A stretch of 64,000 bases of DNA from Trematomus loennbergii (lineage: Eukaryota > Chordata > Actinopteri > Perciformes > Nototheniidae), in NCBI GenBank assembly GCA_012861695.1, contig JAAOOA010000144.1:372001-436000 (forward strand), in the 5' to 3' direction. The position numbers and the translations under genes are program-made. The notes below the pieces were generated by a model, which was not told where the DNA came from, ran no database searches, and saw only the letters and a list, made by a program, of their open reading frames with translations. Of the stretch, positions 1 to 9,926 are shown piece by piece (the first letter of the stretch is position 1; each line of letters starts with the position of its first letter).

Positions 1-40
<40 letters not shown>

Positions 41-71
41 TGTGTGTGTGTGTGTGTGTGGTGTTGTGTGT

Positions 72-104
<33 letters not shown>
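1..104. repeat. (TG)n microsatellite
   Basis: Nearly uninterrupted TG dinucleotides from the window edge to about 104, with a few GG or TT interruptions. It probably continues to the left of the window. The Cys/Val reading frame across it is an artefact of the repeat. Confidence 0.97.
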
Positions 105-106
<2 letters not shown>

Positions 107-808
107 GCGTACTAATGTTATAAATGTGCCAGCTGTTCCTTGTGTCTTTAACTGGAGGGAACCACAGATCATGTGTGCAGACTGCAGCATGGAGATGGCC
201 CTGTCTCTCCCGTATTGTACACTGAGAACACGCACATTGGGAACACCCCACTCCAAACCCCCTCCTCCTGCTAATCTCTGAAGGCAGCCAGCTCACCTGT
301 GGCAAACCCTCTCCCCCGTGAACAAAGAAGCTGGCCTCATGCAACTCCTGAGCACCAATTGTTTGTCTGAGTAAATAATCAATACGTTTTCCTTTTCTTT
401 GTATTGTATTTGCATAGCAGCTTGAGTAGTTTATCTCCCTATTTTCTGTACCGTTTACACTGCATTTGGCGACTTTATTTGTACATTACATATAATTATG
501 TAAACTTTGCTGGATTATAATTTGAAGTATGAATATTATGTTTGAACTAAATAAGATGTGTTGTACTTTCCTACCAGATCAACCAGACAACAATTAAGAC
601 AAGAATCAACAAATTACAATAAAAACAATGATCTGGAACTCATCTTTAAATCCACTGCGTTGACTATTTAATCCTTGAACCAACCACCCTCACCCCCCTA
701 CATATTCTTCACACATCGCACACGGCTGCTGTGCCCTCACAGGACTGCAAGCTGCTGCTAGCTACCAACGCTCTCGGGTGATTTATCAAATCATTACAGG
801 CTGCTCTA
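105..808. other. unassigned intergenic sequence
   Basis: AT-leaning sequence without a convincing exon, RNA gene or transposon end. Short open frames here lack splice sites or recognisable motifs. Confidence 0.5.
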
Positions 809-1149
809 TTCAAGGGCCCATGTCATGCTTTTCCGGTTATTACCCGTCCCCTTGTGTGTTATGAAGGTTTTTATGCATGTAAACGGTGTGCAGAGTCAAA
901 ACCCTCAAAGTACACCCTGTAGCGAGTAAAACTCTAACACAGAAAATACCTCCCCAAAACGCCTCGTTGGAGATACGTCACTGCCCATTTGATTCTTCCG
1001 GGTACGCATGATGTCATGCGGTACCCGGAACAAAATGGACCAATCCGGAAGAGCTATGGCCACACCCAGCGGCGCTGGCCGCACCCTCTGCCAGCCCAGC
1101 ATAACATTTACTGTTGGAAGCTCTGGTTCAGTTCACAATCGATCCAGTC

Positions 1150-1424
1150 ATGCCAATGCCAAGGACCTGTTTCCTGAAATGTGAGGAGAAATCTGAGCTG
1201 TTTGTCCTACCGACGGAAGAACCACGACGAAGTCAGTGGTTGAAATGTCTTTTAACACTGTTCCTTCAGAGGTTCGAAGAACGTTACGGCATTTCACAGA
1301 CGAAAGCTTCCAAAACATTGCCCAGTTTGAGGCCGGATATGCACAGCATTTGAAACTGAAGGACGATGCTATTCCTAGTTTGTTTGGACCGTTTGGAGCA
1401 GGGGAAGATTCGGGTACACAACCT
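1150..1424 (+). pseudogene. THAP-type zinc-finger exon, frameshifted
   Basis: The first frame gives CFLKCEEKSELFVLP followed by a QWLK stretch, matching the start of a THAP domain (C-x2-C, then Trp). Near 1240-1255 the match moves to the next frame, which gives FNTVPSEVRR, HFTDESFQN and an AQHLKLKDDAIPSL tail. The HF of the family's second zinc half is present but the Cys that normally precedes it is not visible, so zinc binding is doubtful. A good splice donor (GTAAGT) follows at 1425. The exon sits inside the 813-3126 element, so it is best read as a transposase N-terminus rather than a host gene. The frameshift and the missing Cys point to a dead copy. Confidence 0.55.
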
Positions 1425-1530
1425 GTAAGTTTGCATTGTTATTTGTGTATTTATCAAACAAGACTGTTTAAATGTGTAAACTGTGTCGGACTGCTAAGCC
1501 ATTGACACAGTGCTAACTGTGCTAACTAAG

Positions 1531-2227
1531 TTGCTAGCGTTTCCATATATCAACTCTAATATCAGCAGATGGCCTTACATACATGTATCTCATAGCAGGA
1601 GAATGTCTGCATTCACACACGAAATACTCATAGACAGTATACTCCGGGTGATTTGCCGTACGGTCAGTCGCGAAACGTAATTACATTATAGCGTAGCGTG
1701 TATGCTACCGAGCTAACCAACGGAGCTAGACATGGGTTTGCTCGGGAAAACATTTGTTGTTATGCCAGCTACAATGAATGTAGCAGACTACCCGTATAAG
1801 ATTGCAATTGTAAACACGTTCTTGCTAGCCTAATATGAATCACTAGCTTTTGTTCATAGTGGTTTTATTACACTAAACAAGCCCAGCTTACTGGGCTAAC
1901 GACGTTGCTAGCGTTTAAATATATCAACTACAATGTCAGCAGATGGCCTTACATGTTTGTCATGGCAGGAGAATGTCTGCAGTCACACACGGAATACTCA
2001 TACAGTATACTCCGGGTGATTTACCGTACATTGTGACAGTACATGTACATACTGCATGTATAGCTAACGAGGCTAGCTATACATGCTAGCGCAAAACAAT
2101 GTATTCATGCCAGTTACAATGAATGACCGAACGTAGCAGACTACCCGTATAAGATTGCAATTATAAACACGTTATTGCTAGCCTAATATGAACCACTAGC
2201 TTTTGTTCATAGTAGTTTTATTACACT
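1531..2227. repeat. two-copy direct repeat, about 340 bp each
   Basis: Copy 1 is about 1531-1876 and copy 2 about 1905-2227. Both begin with TTGCTAGCGTTT and share ordered blocks, including CAGCAGATGGCCTTACAT, GGAGAATGTCTGCA and TACTCCGGGTGATTT, and both end near TTTTATTACACTA. The repeat lies within the Kolobok-like element and has no coding content. Confidence 0.85.
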
Positions 2228-3231
2228 ACATTATAGTTGCCGTTCCTCCGAGCTAGCGTTCATATCGTGTTAGCTACCAAAGTAAACAAGAAAGCTAGGT
2301 TAGCATATTAGCTGGCAAGCTTACTGTGTTCATTAGATAGATGGATTAGATAGATCCACACTCCTACCACAACTACTACTAACGAATCTAAAACAACTAA
2401 GTTTCTCTAATATTTTGTGATTTGCATTTGATTTCGTCCAGCCAGATCCTGCCGGACAATACATGACGGGACTACCACACTGATGCATCGTCCTAAAAAG
2501 CCCCGGCTGCGATAGGCAAGATGCCGACAACGGGGAGGAATGATGATATACCGTGTATATATGTATATTTATGTTCATTTTGTACATTTCTAAAAATAAA
2601 GTTTAATGGAAATACTTAGTAGGCCTATCCTTTCTTCCCTGAATTATTTGCTCCTATAACATATCATTCATATATAGCAAACCATGATTTGATTTCTCAT
2701 CAAACAGTAGTAGTTTATTACAGGTAAAAATAACTTACTCTTCTATAACAACAGTTGTAGGTACAGTTCGGTTAGTTAGCGTATAAAATATACGGCTGTA
2801 CCGACGCCATTATAAGACTGATGTTCCGCTGAGATCGAGCCGAAAAAAGCACTGTTAGACATGGGCGGAGCCTCTCTGGTGGTTGACTAATCAGAACAGA
2901 GTGGCCGAGCTGACCAATCGGAGCACACTAGGCTCACAGGGAGGGGGGGGCAAGAGCTCCAACGAGCCGTTTAGTGGAGAGAGTGAATACTGCTGAATAC
3001 ACATACTTTACAGAGATGCTGTATGCGAAACCAATGTGAGTTTGGAAAATTGCACAGTATAAATCTATTTTAGTATACCTCAACAATGTAATTATGATCA
3101 GTGGAAATGGCCATGACATGGGTCCTTTAACCCAATACGTTGAGTGATATGTTTTTCTAAAATAAAAATAAATAAAAACATGCAACTTCCATTATGTATT
3201 GAGTGGCATTGGGAGGCACTTATACACTTAA

Positions 3232-3612
3232 AGGTGGGGTAGGTAAGTTTGAGAAACCGGCTCGAGATCGCTAGAATTTGAAAATACACAACCGGAAAAA
3301 ATCTGCCACTTCCTTATAGAGCCCCTCCTCCAACACACACGAATGCGCACATGACCAATGAGGGCACGAGATAAGTTTGTGCACAGATGGAAGGCTGACA
3401 GGCAGGTAGGCCATCCAGTCATTTTAGCCGGGCCGGCTAAAATGATTGGTCGTGCTTTTTACAGTACTACGGCTTCCACAGATGACATGTTTTTATGTAT
3501 TTTTTGTCAAAGCACTTAAGATATTCATTGCTATCGGGATGTTAAGAGCATTCCATGGAATATAACAAAAAGTGTATCTCGAGCCGGTTTCTCAAACTTA
3601 CCTACCCCACCT
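3232..3612 (+). mobile_element. TTAA-flanked MITE (Kolobok-like), copy 1
   Basis: 381 bp with long terminal inverted repeats starting AGGTGGGGTAGGTAAGTTTG and ending with the complement. TTAA lies on both sides (3228-3231 and 3613-3616). Three more copies occur in the window at 18220, 21832 and 55876. The interior contains a small GC palindrome (AGCCGGGCCGGCT) and no coding capacity. The purine start after TTAA fits Kolobok better than piggyBac, but this is an inference. Confidence 0.85.
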
Positions 3613-3724
3613 TTAAAACGGCAATTGTAAATACAAAAGATGCATATTAAGACCGTATTGATCACAATTCAGTACTGAGTTTGTGGCTGTTGTAGTCAGC
3701 AGGAGTAGCTGTGCATCCACTCAC

Positions 3725-3802
3725 GATAAATATGGAGTCCAGGTGAGTTGATGCTGCTGGGCAGACTGACCCCTGGGACCCTCCGATCTCTGCTGATGAA
3801 CT
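3725..3802 (-). pseudogene. NLR N-terminal exon (VHQQ type), one-base deletion
   Basis: Reverse-strand counterpart of the plus exon at 31771-31849. It has a good acceptor (CTCCACAG) upstream, a GTGAGT donor, and encodes VHQQRSEG followed by a Q-A-Q-Q-H-Q stretch. It is 78 bp, one base shorter than its partner: the run CATCAAACTC has become CATCAACTC near 3748, which breaks the frame. The next expected exon (as at 33266) is not found further along the minus strand, so this arm of the NLR is truncated here. Confidence 0.7.
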
Positions 3803-3988
3803 CTGTGGAGCAAAGAGGAGGATTTTAAAACAAATACAGAAACTAAGAGATGTGCTGTGTTTGAAGATCCTCCTTCAAACTGGACATACGGTTTGAAAAA
3901 AGATGTCCATGGTTATTTCATTTTTCTAAATATAATACCATTTAAGAATAATGTGCGTTGGACTGGTCTCAGATGGTGGATCCTTATA

Positions 3989-4078
3989 GGCAAGGCAAGT
4001 TTATTTATAGAGCACCTTTCAAAGTGCTTTACAAAAATGAAAGACATTAAGAAAATGGCATTTAAAAACATTCATTAA
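3989..4078 (-). mobile_element. L2-type LINE, 3' end fragment
   Basis: Contains GGCAAGGCAAGTTTATTT and CAAAGTGCTTTAC, typical of fish L2 3' ends read in reverse. It is continuous with the LINE at 5872-6850; the piggyBac-like element at 4079-5867 has inserted between the two parts at a TTAA. Confidence 0.65.
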
Positions 4079-5867
4079 CCTGTTAAGCACCAAGCCTGTT
4101 TTTCATGTTTCAGGCTCGAAAATGACATGCCCAAAACAAATGACTACAACTTAACTTCTAAAAGGGTTATATGAATAATTTATTTTATCAAAGCAAGGTT
4201 ACATCTGTGAGTTGGATGTAGAAGTGTCAGAATCAATATAAATGTTTTTTATTTTAAAGAAAATTCAGATTTTACATAGTAAAAAATTGTAAATTATAGT
4301 GTCCGTTCAAAGATTATTTTTTACAGATAGTGAAAACTACCCTTGGATGATGGGTTAGTAGACTAAAAGCTTTAGGAATCCAAAGTACAACATATAATAA
4401 GTACCCTGTATCAAGATTGATGCAAAACAAGTGACATTTGACCTTTTTAGAGAGGTTTCAACCCAGTCTCATGGCATTTCGTGTTATTAGTCACGAAATT
4501 AATTTAATCTATTGATTAGTGTTCACCAACACGATTTTCACATTTTTTTCGTGTCACACAGAACGATTTTAAATGCAATGTATTTCTATTGGTAGTATGT
4601 GTCGTGCCTGCAACACGTCTTTTTGTCCGGTCGGGTCTTGGAAGACCAGAAGCTGTGTGGTTCATAAAAACATGTTCTTACTCAATATCTTACCCTAAGC
4701 CTAACCCTATCCCTTTTATTTTAAATTCTATAATGTCTGAGTTTTGTTGCCGTCAGTGAGGAAAAGAAATGGCTCAGAGCCTCAGAATACTGACATCTGT
4801 ATTTTATGTCATCTTTTTTTCCTTCTTTGTTATTATTTGGTGCAGGCACGAAACATACTACCAATATAAATACATTGCTTCTAAAATCGTTCTGTGTCAG
4901 AATACTTAAATCTGTATTTTTTTAAATGTCTTTTTCCTTCTAATTTGTTATTTTTACATTGCTTTTAAAATCATTCTGTGTGACACGAAAAAAATGGCGA
5001 AATCGTGTTGGTGAACACGAATCAATAGATTAATTTCGTGACTATAACACGAAATGCCGTGAGACTGTGTTGGAGGTTTAGCCAAAACCACCCCACCTCT
5101 GAGGTGATTTGGGTGAAAATGTTTTTTTTCTATATCTCTGGCCCCCCTTGCTCGATTTTGATGGTTGACACCTCTTTCTGACCGTTAGAGCCAATAGAAT
5201 CAAAGGGGGAGGCCCACACACACACTCATTGTGAAGAGAAAAGGTGCGGGCTGCGCGCATGTAAATGTGCAGCAGAGTGGAGCTACATTCTAGCTCTGGC
5301 ATTTGGAAACAAAAAAGCAGTTTTATTGCTTATGGATTATCAGAAATAATTTCAAAGAGGGCACAGATACATTGGATGAACCTATGGATTAACTGCAGCA
5401 TCGTTTTTTTATCGTTGTAATGCCATTGAAGACCAGTTTGACCAAGGTAAGCCATGTTAGCGTTTCTAGCTACCTAGCTCCACATGTTATGATTTACGCT
5501 TTCGTTTATAGCGTCGCAAATGTTTATCACTGAGTGTTCTGGTGGGCACCACTAGATTCAGTGTCTCCAGGACACCAAAAACGAGTGGTTGGCTGTGCAT
5601 CTAGGATAAGTAATAAGGGAGTTAGAGTGAGTTTAAGTGCCGTTTTAGGTTACATTTTTTCACTCGTGGATAATTCAGAGGCTGAGTGTTAGCATTGTGG
5701 GTTTTTTCTTTGGAAAAAAAAATTAAAAAGATCAGTTAGCTGAGTTTCTTCCCGTTACATGGATATAAAACATTCATAGTTTTATTAAATATTAAGATTC
5801 CTTAGACGTTGTTTCCTGCAAATGACGCGTTTATCCGCCCAGTACCGGGGGGGCCGTGCATAACAGG
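4079..5867 (+). mobile_element. piggyBac-like element, non-autonomous, copy 1
   Basis: Ends are CCTGTTAAGCAC at the left and the complement of CCTGTTATGCAC at the right. Exact TTAA duplications flank it (4075-4078 and 5868-5871). Length is about 1.79 kb including a nested foldback element at 4459-5072. No transposase frame was seen. Relatives occur at 33753-35712, 45775-45928 and 56583-57180. It split a pre-existing LINE, so it is younger than that LINE. Confidence 0.8.
4459..5072. mobile_element. foldback element with CAACACAGTCTCA-type ends
   Basis: The outer about 150 bp on each side are inverted copies of each other: the left begins CAACCCAGTCTCATGGC, and the right, complemented, begins CAACACAGTCTCACGGC. 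The arms share CACGAAATTAAT and CCAACACGATTT blocks in the same order. A GAGGTTT duplication (4452-4458 and 5073-5079) marks the insertion inside the piggyBac-like element, and the related sequence near 56950 lacks the insertion. Superfamily is unknown. Confidence 0.75.
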
Positions 5868-5871
5868 TTAA

Positions 5872-6850
5872 AAAGTAAAGATAATAAAATAAACATTAAA
5901 AGAAAAAAAAAACATTAATAAAAGTTACAGTGCAGTTTAAGATATGAACAGCTCAATTAAAAGCAGCAGCAAAAAGAAAAGTCTTCAGCCTGGATTTAAA
6001 AGTAGTCAGAGTTGCAGCGGACCTGCAGGTTTCTGGGAGTTTGTTCCAGATATTTGGAGCATAATAACTGAACTTCTCCAGGTTTAGTTCTGACTCTGGG
6101 GACAGAAAGCTGACCAGTCCCTGAAGACCTGAGAGATCTGGATGGTTCAGAGTTTAGGAGGTCAGAAATGTATTTTGGGCCTAAACCATGCAATGCTTTA
6201 TAAACCAGCAGCAGTATTTTGAAATCCAGTATTTGACACACAGGAAGCCAGTGTAAAGACTTCAGAACTGGACTGATCCACTTTCTTAGTGTTAGTGAGG
6301 ACTCGAGCAGCAGCGTTCTGAATTAGCTGCAGCTTTCTAATCTATGTTTTAGTGAGTTTTTAGATGACACCATTACAGTAGTCCAGTCTACTGAAGATAG
6401 AAGCATGGACACGTTTTACAAAATCCTGCTGTGACATTAGTCTTTTAATCCTAGATATGTTCTTTAGGTGATAGTAGGCAGATTTAGTAATTGTTTTAAT
6501 GTGACTGTTGAAACTCAGGTCAGAGTCCATGACTACACCTAGATTTCTGGCTTTATCTGTTGTTTGAACATTGCAGACTGAAGCTCAGCGCTAACTTTTA
6601 TACGTTCTGCCTTGGCTCAAAAAACCATTTCCTCAGTTTTATCTTTGTTTAATTGGAGAAAGTTCTGACACATCCAGTCATTGATTTGTTCAATGCACTT
6701 ACTCAGTGTTTGAATTTGAGCATAGTCTCCTGGTGAAATGGTTATGTAAATGTGTGTGTCATCCGCATAGCTATGGTAACTTATTTGTTGTTTTTCATTA
6801 TCTGAGCCAGTGGTAGCATGTAGATATAGAAACACAATCACTGATAAAAG
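5872..6850 (-). mobile_element. L2-like LINE remnant with reverse transcriptase
   Basis: Reverse-strand frames encode degraded pieces of a non-LTR reverse transcriptase. One piece (6841-6617) contains [12 protein letters not shown], the YADD catalytic motif, followed by the [11 protein letters not shown] segment usual in L2/CR1 elements. A second piece (6241-5996) carries the C-terminal ...LVYKALHGLGPKYISDLL stretch. Stops and frameshifts separate them and the endonuclease part is missing, so the element is dead and 5'-truncated. Its 3' end continues at 3989-4078 beyond the piggyBac-like insertion. It lies in the NLR arm, where the inverted partner region (about 31.3-31.6 kb) lacks it. Confidence 0.75.
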
Positions 6851-6875
6851 TGCAATAAAGAATGATTAAACTTGA

Positions 6876-7376
6876 TTGTCTGTACAGACAGCAGTTATTA
6901 GGCCTTGGGGTTTGGGCGCCCTATTGTATGAAGATTGGCTGGCGACTGTTTCCTGAGGCTCTCTTCATCAGCTGTGTTAAGAGATGACCCCTTTCTTACT
7001 GCTTAATATGCAAAAAGAAAGGTTGTAAACATTCTCTCCTTCAGATACTGATAGGACTCAATATATGCCATGAGTCAGAGAGAACACCTTACACTGCATA
7101 AAAGAAACACTCAACAAGTAAAAACAGCAACATAACAAATTCAGGCTGGGCAGACAGAGAAGAGACATCAATGAAAAGCAGACGGGGACAGGAAGTAGCA
7201 TTGATAAACAAACCGGACTAAAGTGAGTAGGCTGATCCGAACAGGACCGTTTTGAATGTGGTGATTGTGTCAGACTGTCGGAAGTGCAATAAATCTTCAG
7301 TGTCTGACATCAGTTTGAAGCTCTGCTGTGTTCTCCTTGTGGTTCAGTTCTTTGCTTCAATAATTCCTTTACAATG
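6876..7376 (-). repeat. arm-specific repeat module, possibly a solo LTR
   Basis: A block of about 500 bp bounded by TGTCTGTACAGACA at one side and TTTACA at the other (TG...CA on either strand). It contains GTGCAATAAATC, a poly(A)-signal-like sequence on the plus strand. Inverted copies, whole or in part, lie at 24535-24720, 27340-27690, 28170-28330 and 30770-31318, always next to NLR small exons. LTR identity is only suggested by the ends; it could simply be intronic sequence duplicated with the exons. Confidence 0.4.
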
Positions 7377-7459
7377 TGTAGCAAATAAAATGCAGCTGAG
7401 AATGAGGTAGAAATTATAAAGTTTTAAAAGCGAACAACAAAAATAACTTTAATTCATAC

Positions 7460-7573
7460 CTTGGTCCATCGATATGCTCTCCATCTTTAAACCCAATAGG
7501 TCGAGGCATAGACTGGTCACTCTTCATGGACAAACAGCTGGGTCCAGGAGGGTCTGGTCTCTCATGGTGGATC
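7460..7573 (-). CDS. NLR N-terminal small exon, 114 bp
   Basis: Bounded by an acceptor (TTTCTATCAG) and a donor (GTATGAA) on the minus strand. Encodes HHERPDPPGPSCLSMKSD and then QSMPRPIGFKDGEHIDGP. This Pro/Ser-rich peptide with a PSC-SMKSD core is the repeated N-terminal unit placed before FISNA-NACHT in fish NLRC3-like proteins. 114 bp with phase 2 at both ends means the exon can be added or lost without shifting the frame. No folded domain is evident. It belongs to the minus-strand arm, whose NACHT exon is absent from the window. Confidence 0.7.
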
Positions 7574-7689
7574 CTGATAGAAACACAATCACTGATGAAT
7601 GTTCAGAAGATAAAACATTGTTGATAATTATGTTGAATTTCAAGCGTTTTAATAGAGAAAAAAAAATGACTTTTGCTTTAAATTCTCAC

Positions 7690-7809
7690 TCTGGACTATC
7701 ATCAAGCTCTCCATCTTTAAACATAATAGGTCGAGGCATAGAGTTAACACTCTTCATAGATACACAGCTGGGTCCAGGTCCAGGAGAGTCTGGTCTCTCA
7801 TGGTGGATC
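7690..7809 (-). CDS. NLR N-terminal small exon, 120 bp
   Basis: Minus-strand exon with acceptor GATTCTATCAG and donor GTGAGA. Encodes HHERPDSPGPGPSCVSMKSV with the tail GELDDSP. It is the mirror partner of the plus exon at 24075-24194: both are 120 bp because of the same extra six bases that give PGPGP instead of PGP. The frame is open upstream through the segment 7810-7995. Confidence 0.7.
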
Positions 7810-7995
7810 CTGATAGAATCAAAAACATGATAAATGCAAAGGTGCACTGAAACTCTGCTGAACATGAAGCTGACTTTTGAATATGTTAATACTGATAAGA
7901 TAAATAGTAACTTTGGATCAGTGGTTTCCATCTTGCAGGTTGGCAGGTTCAAACGTCCTCTGTAGATTCCTGGTGGATCTGTTGTGGTGTCGTAC
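7810..7995 (-). other. YDTT segment: open frame leading into the NLR small exon
   Basis: Begins after a TTTAG acceptor and encodes RYDTTTDPPGIYRGRL, then PTCKMETTDPK. The frame stays open for about 62 codons straight into the exon at 7809 with no clear donor between. Equivalent segments stand at 10824-11010 (minus), 23889, 26147, 26977 and 30152 (plus). It may be an extended 5' form of the exon or simply intron without stops. Function unknown. Confidence 0.45.
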
Positions 7996-8202
7996 CTAAA
8001 CACAAACACAACAACATGCTCATTACTGCTCCTTCCTCTCTGTCACACACTGGATCTGGGAATGAACAAGAAGGGAGTCTGTGTGAGCTTATACTAAATC
8101 AAACACAATGTATTTATCTATGGAGATGGACAATGAAGTGTGTTTATCAGCAATATCAAGAATGAGAGAAGTTAATGGACGAGCTGAATATCTGCTGTGG
8201 AG

Positions 8203-8237
8203 GTTAGGGTTAGGGTTAGTTTTAGGGTTAGGGTTAA
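8203..8237 (+). repeat. interstitial telomeric repeat, about 5 units
   Basis: TTAGGG units with one TTAGTTTTAGGG interruption. It lies at the same internal position of the NLR-linked repeat unit as the longer tracts at 13035 and 23624, so it travels with the duplication and does not mark a chromosome end. Confidence 0.85.
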
Positions 8238-8397
8238 GAGATGATATACTTTTAATTTTTCCTCTTCATAAATTCTGCAGTTACAAAGTGTGTTCTCTTG
8301 CATGCAATAGGCATTCAATTGGGACATATTGCTTCTTTATAGCATTGCACCTTCACCCTCTTTTTCATCCACTGCAAAGGATTGTGGGTCAGAATAG
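8238..8397 (-). repeat. NLR-linked repeat unit, truncated by a hAT fragment
   Basis: Matches, in inverse orientation, the unit at 23470-23620 (shared blocks GATATACTTTTA, TTGCATGCAATAGGC and GATTGTGGGTCAGAATAG). It stops at about 8397, where hAT-derived sequence begins. Confidence 0.65.
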
Positions 8398-9181
8398 ACA
8401 GGAAAAGAGATGCCTCGTTTATTTCCCCTGTGTTATTATCAGAAGTTACTGTAAACTGTTGAATAATGTAGTTCATCTACTTTTAGTAGTTTGTTTAAAT
8501 GTTTTAATTATGTTGTTTTTGTTTGTAGAAGTGCATCATTCCTTGATTTATTGTAAAATGAATCTGAACTTTTTGATCTGTTATCATGATAAACTGAAGC
8601 AATTTCTAAATTAACCCAATTAAGTGAGTTTTAAATCGTCCTACTTAGTTTATAAGGAAATGATGAAGAGGAACAAATTAAATGATTTGAAAATGATATC
8701 TATGTAGGTGCTGATGCTGTTGGCGGTTCTAGTGTGAACAGACATTTAAATTAAATATGTGTAATGGCAAATGCCATATATGATTTTCTTACCTGGAATT
8801 CTGCCTTTTTGAACAGACTGATTGAGTCCTAGCTATATTGAGTCCTAGCTATACTGTCTGCAGTTTTAGGGTTAATATGAATCTAATATGATTGTCATCG
8901 GTCTAAATTAGATTTCAAATGATTAACTGTGTATGTAATGAAGATCATAGTGTGGGTTAAATCCATTTTCATAACCACTGTCTTTTAACTGATTTAAATG
9001 GGGAAACTGGGCTTATTCATCAGAATTTCGTATGACTTGACTTGACTTGCTTGACCTGAGCAATAACTTGACTTGACTTGCTTGACTCTCACCACAGTGA
9101 CTTGGGACTTGCTTGATATTTGTAGGTCAAGACTTGAGACTTGCTCATGACTTGCACATGTAGGACTTACTCCCACCTCTG
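8398..9181 (+). mobile_element. hAT element fragment, 3' part
   Basis: Collinear with 37248-38078 of the complete hAT copy at 36580-38078, including the repeated GACTTGACTTG stretch and the terminal CCCACCTCTG. The 5' half, with the BED zinc finger, is absent. It carries two copies of the 16-bp TGAGTCCTAGCTATAT unit, where the complete copy has three. Confidence 0.8.
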
Positions 9182-9274
9182 GTATTTAGCGACTCTATTG
9201 TGACATCTTTCCATGCCTTAATGGATTGATGTGACACTGAGACCCTACAGCCAGTGTGTGTGGTCGGTTCATAC

Positions 9275-9435
9275 CTGAGAGTGTCCAGTCTGCAGTCTGA
9301 ATCCTCCTGTAGAGCAGACAGCATATTTTCTCCTGAGTTTCCTGGATGATTGTAGCTCAGGTCCAGCTCTCTCAGATGGGAGGGGATGGAGCTCAGAGCT
9401 GAACACAGAGACGCTGAAGAGTAATCTGTCAAGCC
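9275..9435 (-). pseudogene. NLR LRR exon remnant fused behind B30.2
   Basis: Minus-strand frame gives GLTDYSSASLCSALSS, a RELDLSYNHPGNSGE core and SALQEDSDCRLDTLR, which is the last LRR unit of fish NLRs (compare the plus exon 51464-51637). A splice donor (GTATGA) follows at 9274. The start of the exon and its acceptor are missing: the sequence joins directly to the end of a B30.2 exon at about 9436. Since LRR exons normally precede B30.2, the order is reversed and the piece cannot come from a normal transcript. Confidence 0.75.
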
Positions 9436-9926
9436 CAAACCCAGCATACAGAGGTTCAGTGAATGTGGTTCTGAAGGTGTGGAGGTGGATCAGTGTGTCA
9501 GAGGAGACTCTGTAGAAGGAGAGAGAGCCAGCAGGATGATCCAGATACACTGCTACTCTACAGAGGAGGAGGAGGAGGAGAGAGGGAGGACTGTTCTTTT
9601 GTCTTCAATGATAAAGTAACCTTTATCAGAGCACTCGAGGCACCAGGAATGATTGTTCCATCCAAACACAGAGCAAAAACTGTCTCCTCTCCTGCTGATT
9701 CTTCTGTAAGTCACTCCTATATCAACCCCTCCTCTCCACTCAACCTCCCAGTAACAGCGATCAGTCAGAGCTTCTCTACACAGCTGAGGCCAGGATACTT
9801 CAAACCTCTCTGGATGATCAGGATATGGCTGCTCCTCTCCTCTCACCCATGTCACCTTCCTGTTGTTGTCAGACAGTTTGAGGCTTCTGTGTGCTACGTT
9901 TGTGTCCAGTGTGAGTTCACAGGAAT
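9436..9926 (-). pseudogene. NLR B30.2 (PRY-SPRY) exon, frameshifted and cut
   Basis: Starts after a TCCATCAG acceptor with DSCELTLDTNVAHRSLKLSD, the PRY start. It then shows PYPDHPERF, CYWEVEWRG (the SPRY core) and SWCLECSDKG. After a short Ser run encoded by TCC repeats, a one-base loss near 9552 gives a stop (SVE*). The match resumes in the next frame with YLDHPAGSLSFYRVSSDTL and EPLYAGFG. It then runs into LRR sequence and lacks the last about 15 residues and the stop. The plus copy at 52418-53028 is the intact counterpart. In fish NLRs this domain is a C-terminal recognition module. Confidence 0.8.

Larger units (their letters stand above)
813..3126 (+). mobile_element. Kolobok-like DNA transposon, about 2.3 kb, inactive
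   Basis: Terminal inverted repeats are visible: AGGGCCCATGTCATG at the left and its near-complement CATGACATGGGTCCT at the right. The right flank is TTAA (3127-3130); the left flank reads TTCA (809-812), one change from TTAA. TTAA duplications, purine-purine starts and a THAP-type DNA-binding domain are known Kolobok traits, and a THAP-like exon lies inside. No transposase catalytic region was seen, so it is an internally deleted or decayed copy. A P-element-like origin (also THAP) is less likely because P elements make 8-bp duplications. Confidence 0.6.

Noticed and set aside
6..281. Cys/Val-rich open frames over TG repeats (also near 51334-51562)
   Set aside because: Products of the microsatellite only; no start context, domain or splice support except the LRR exon that follows the second tract.
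1150..1424. THAP exon as a host THAP-domain gene
   Set aside because: Lies between transposon ends, is frameshifted, and lacks a Cys of the zinc site.
8108..8614. 168-codon plus frame
   Set aside because: Runs across the telomeric tract and a hAT fragment, so it is a chance frame over unrelated sequences.
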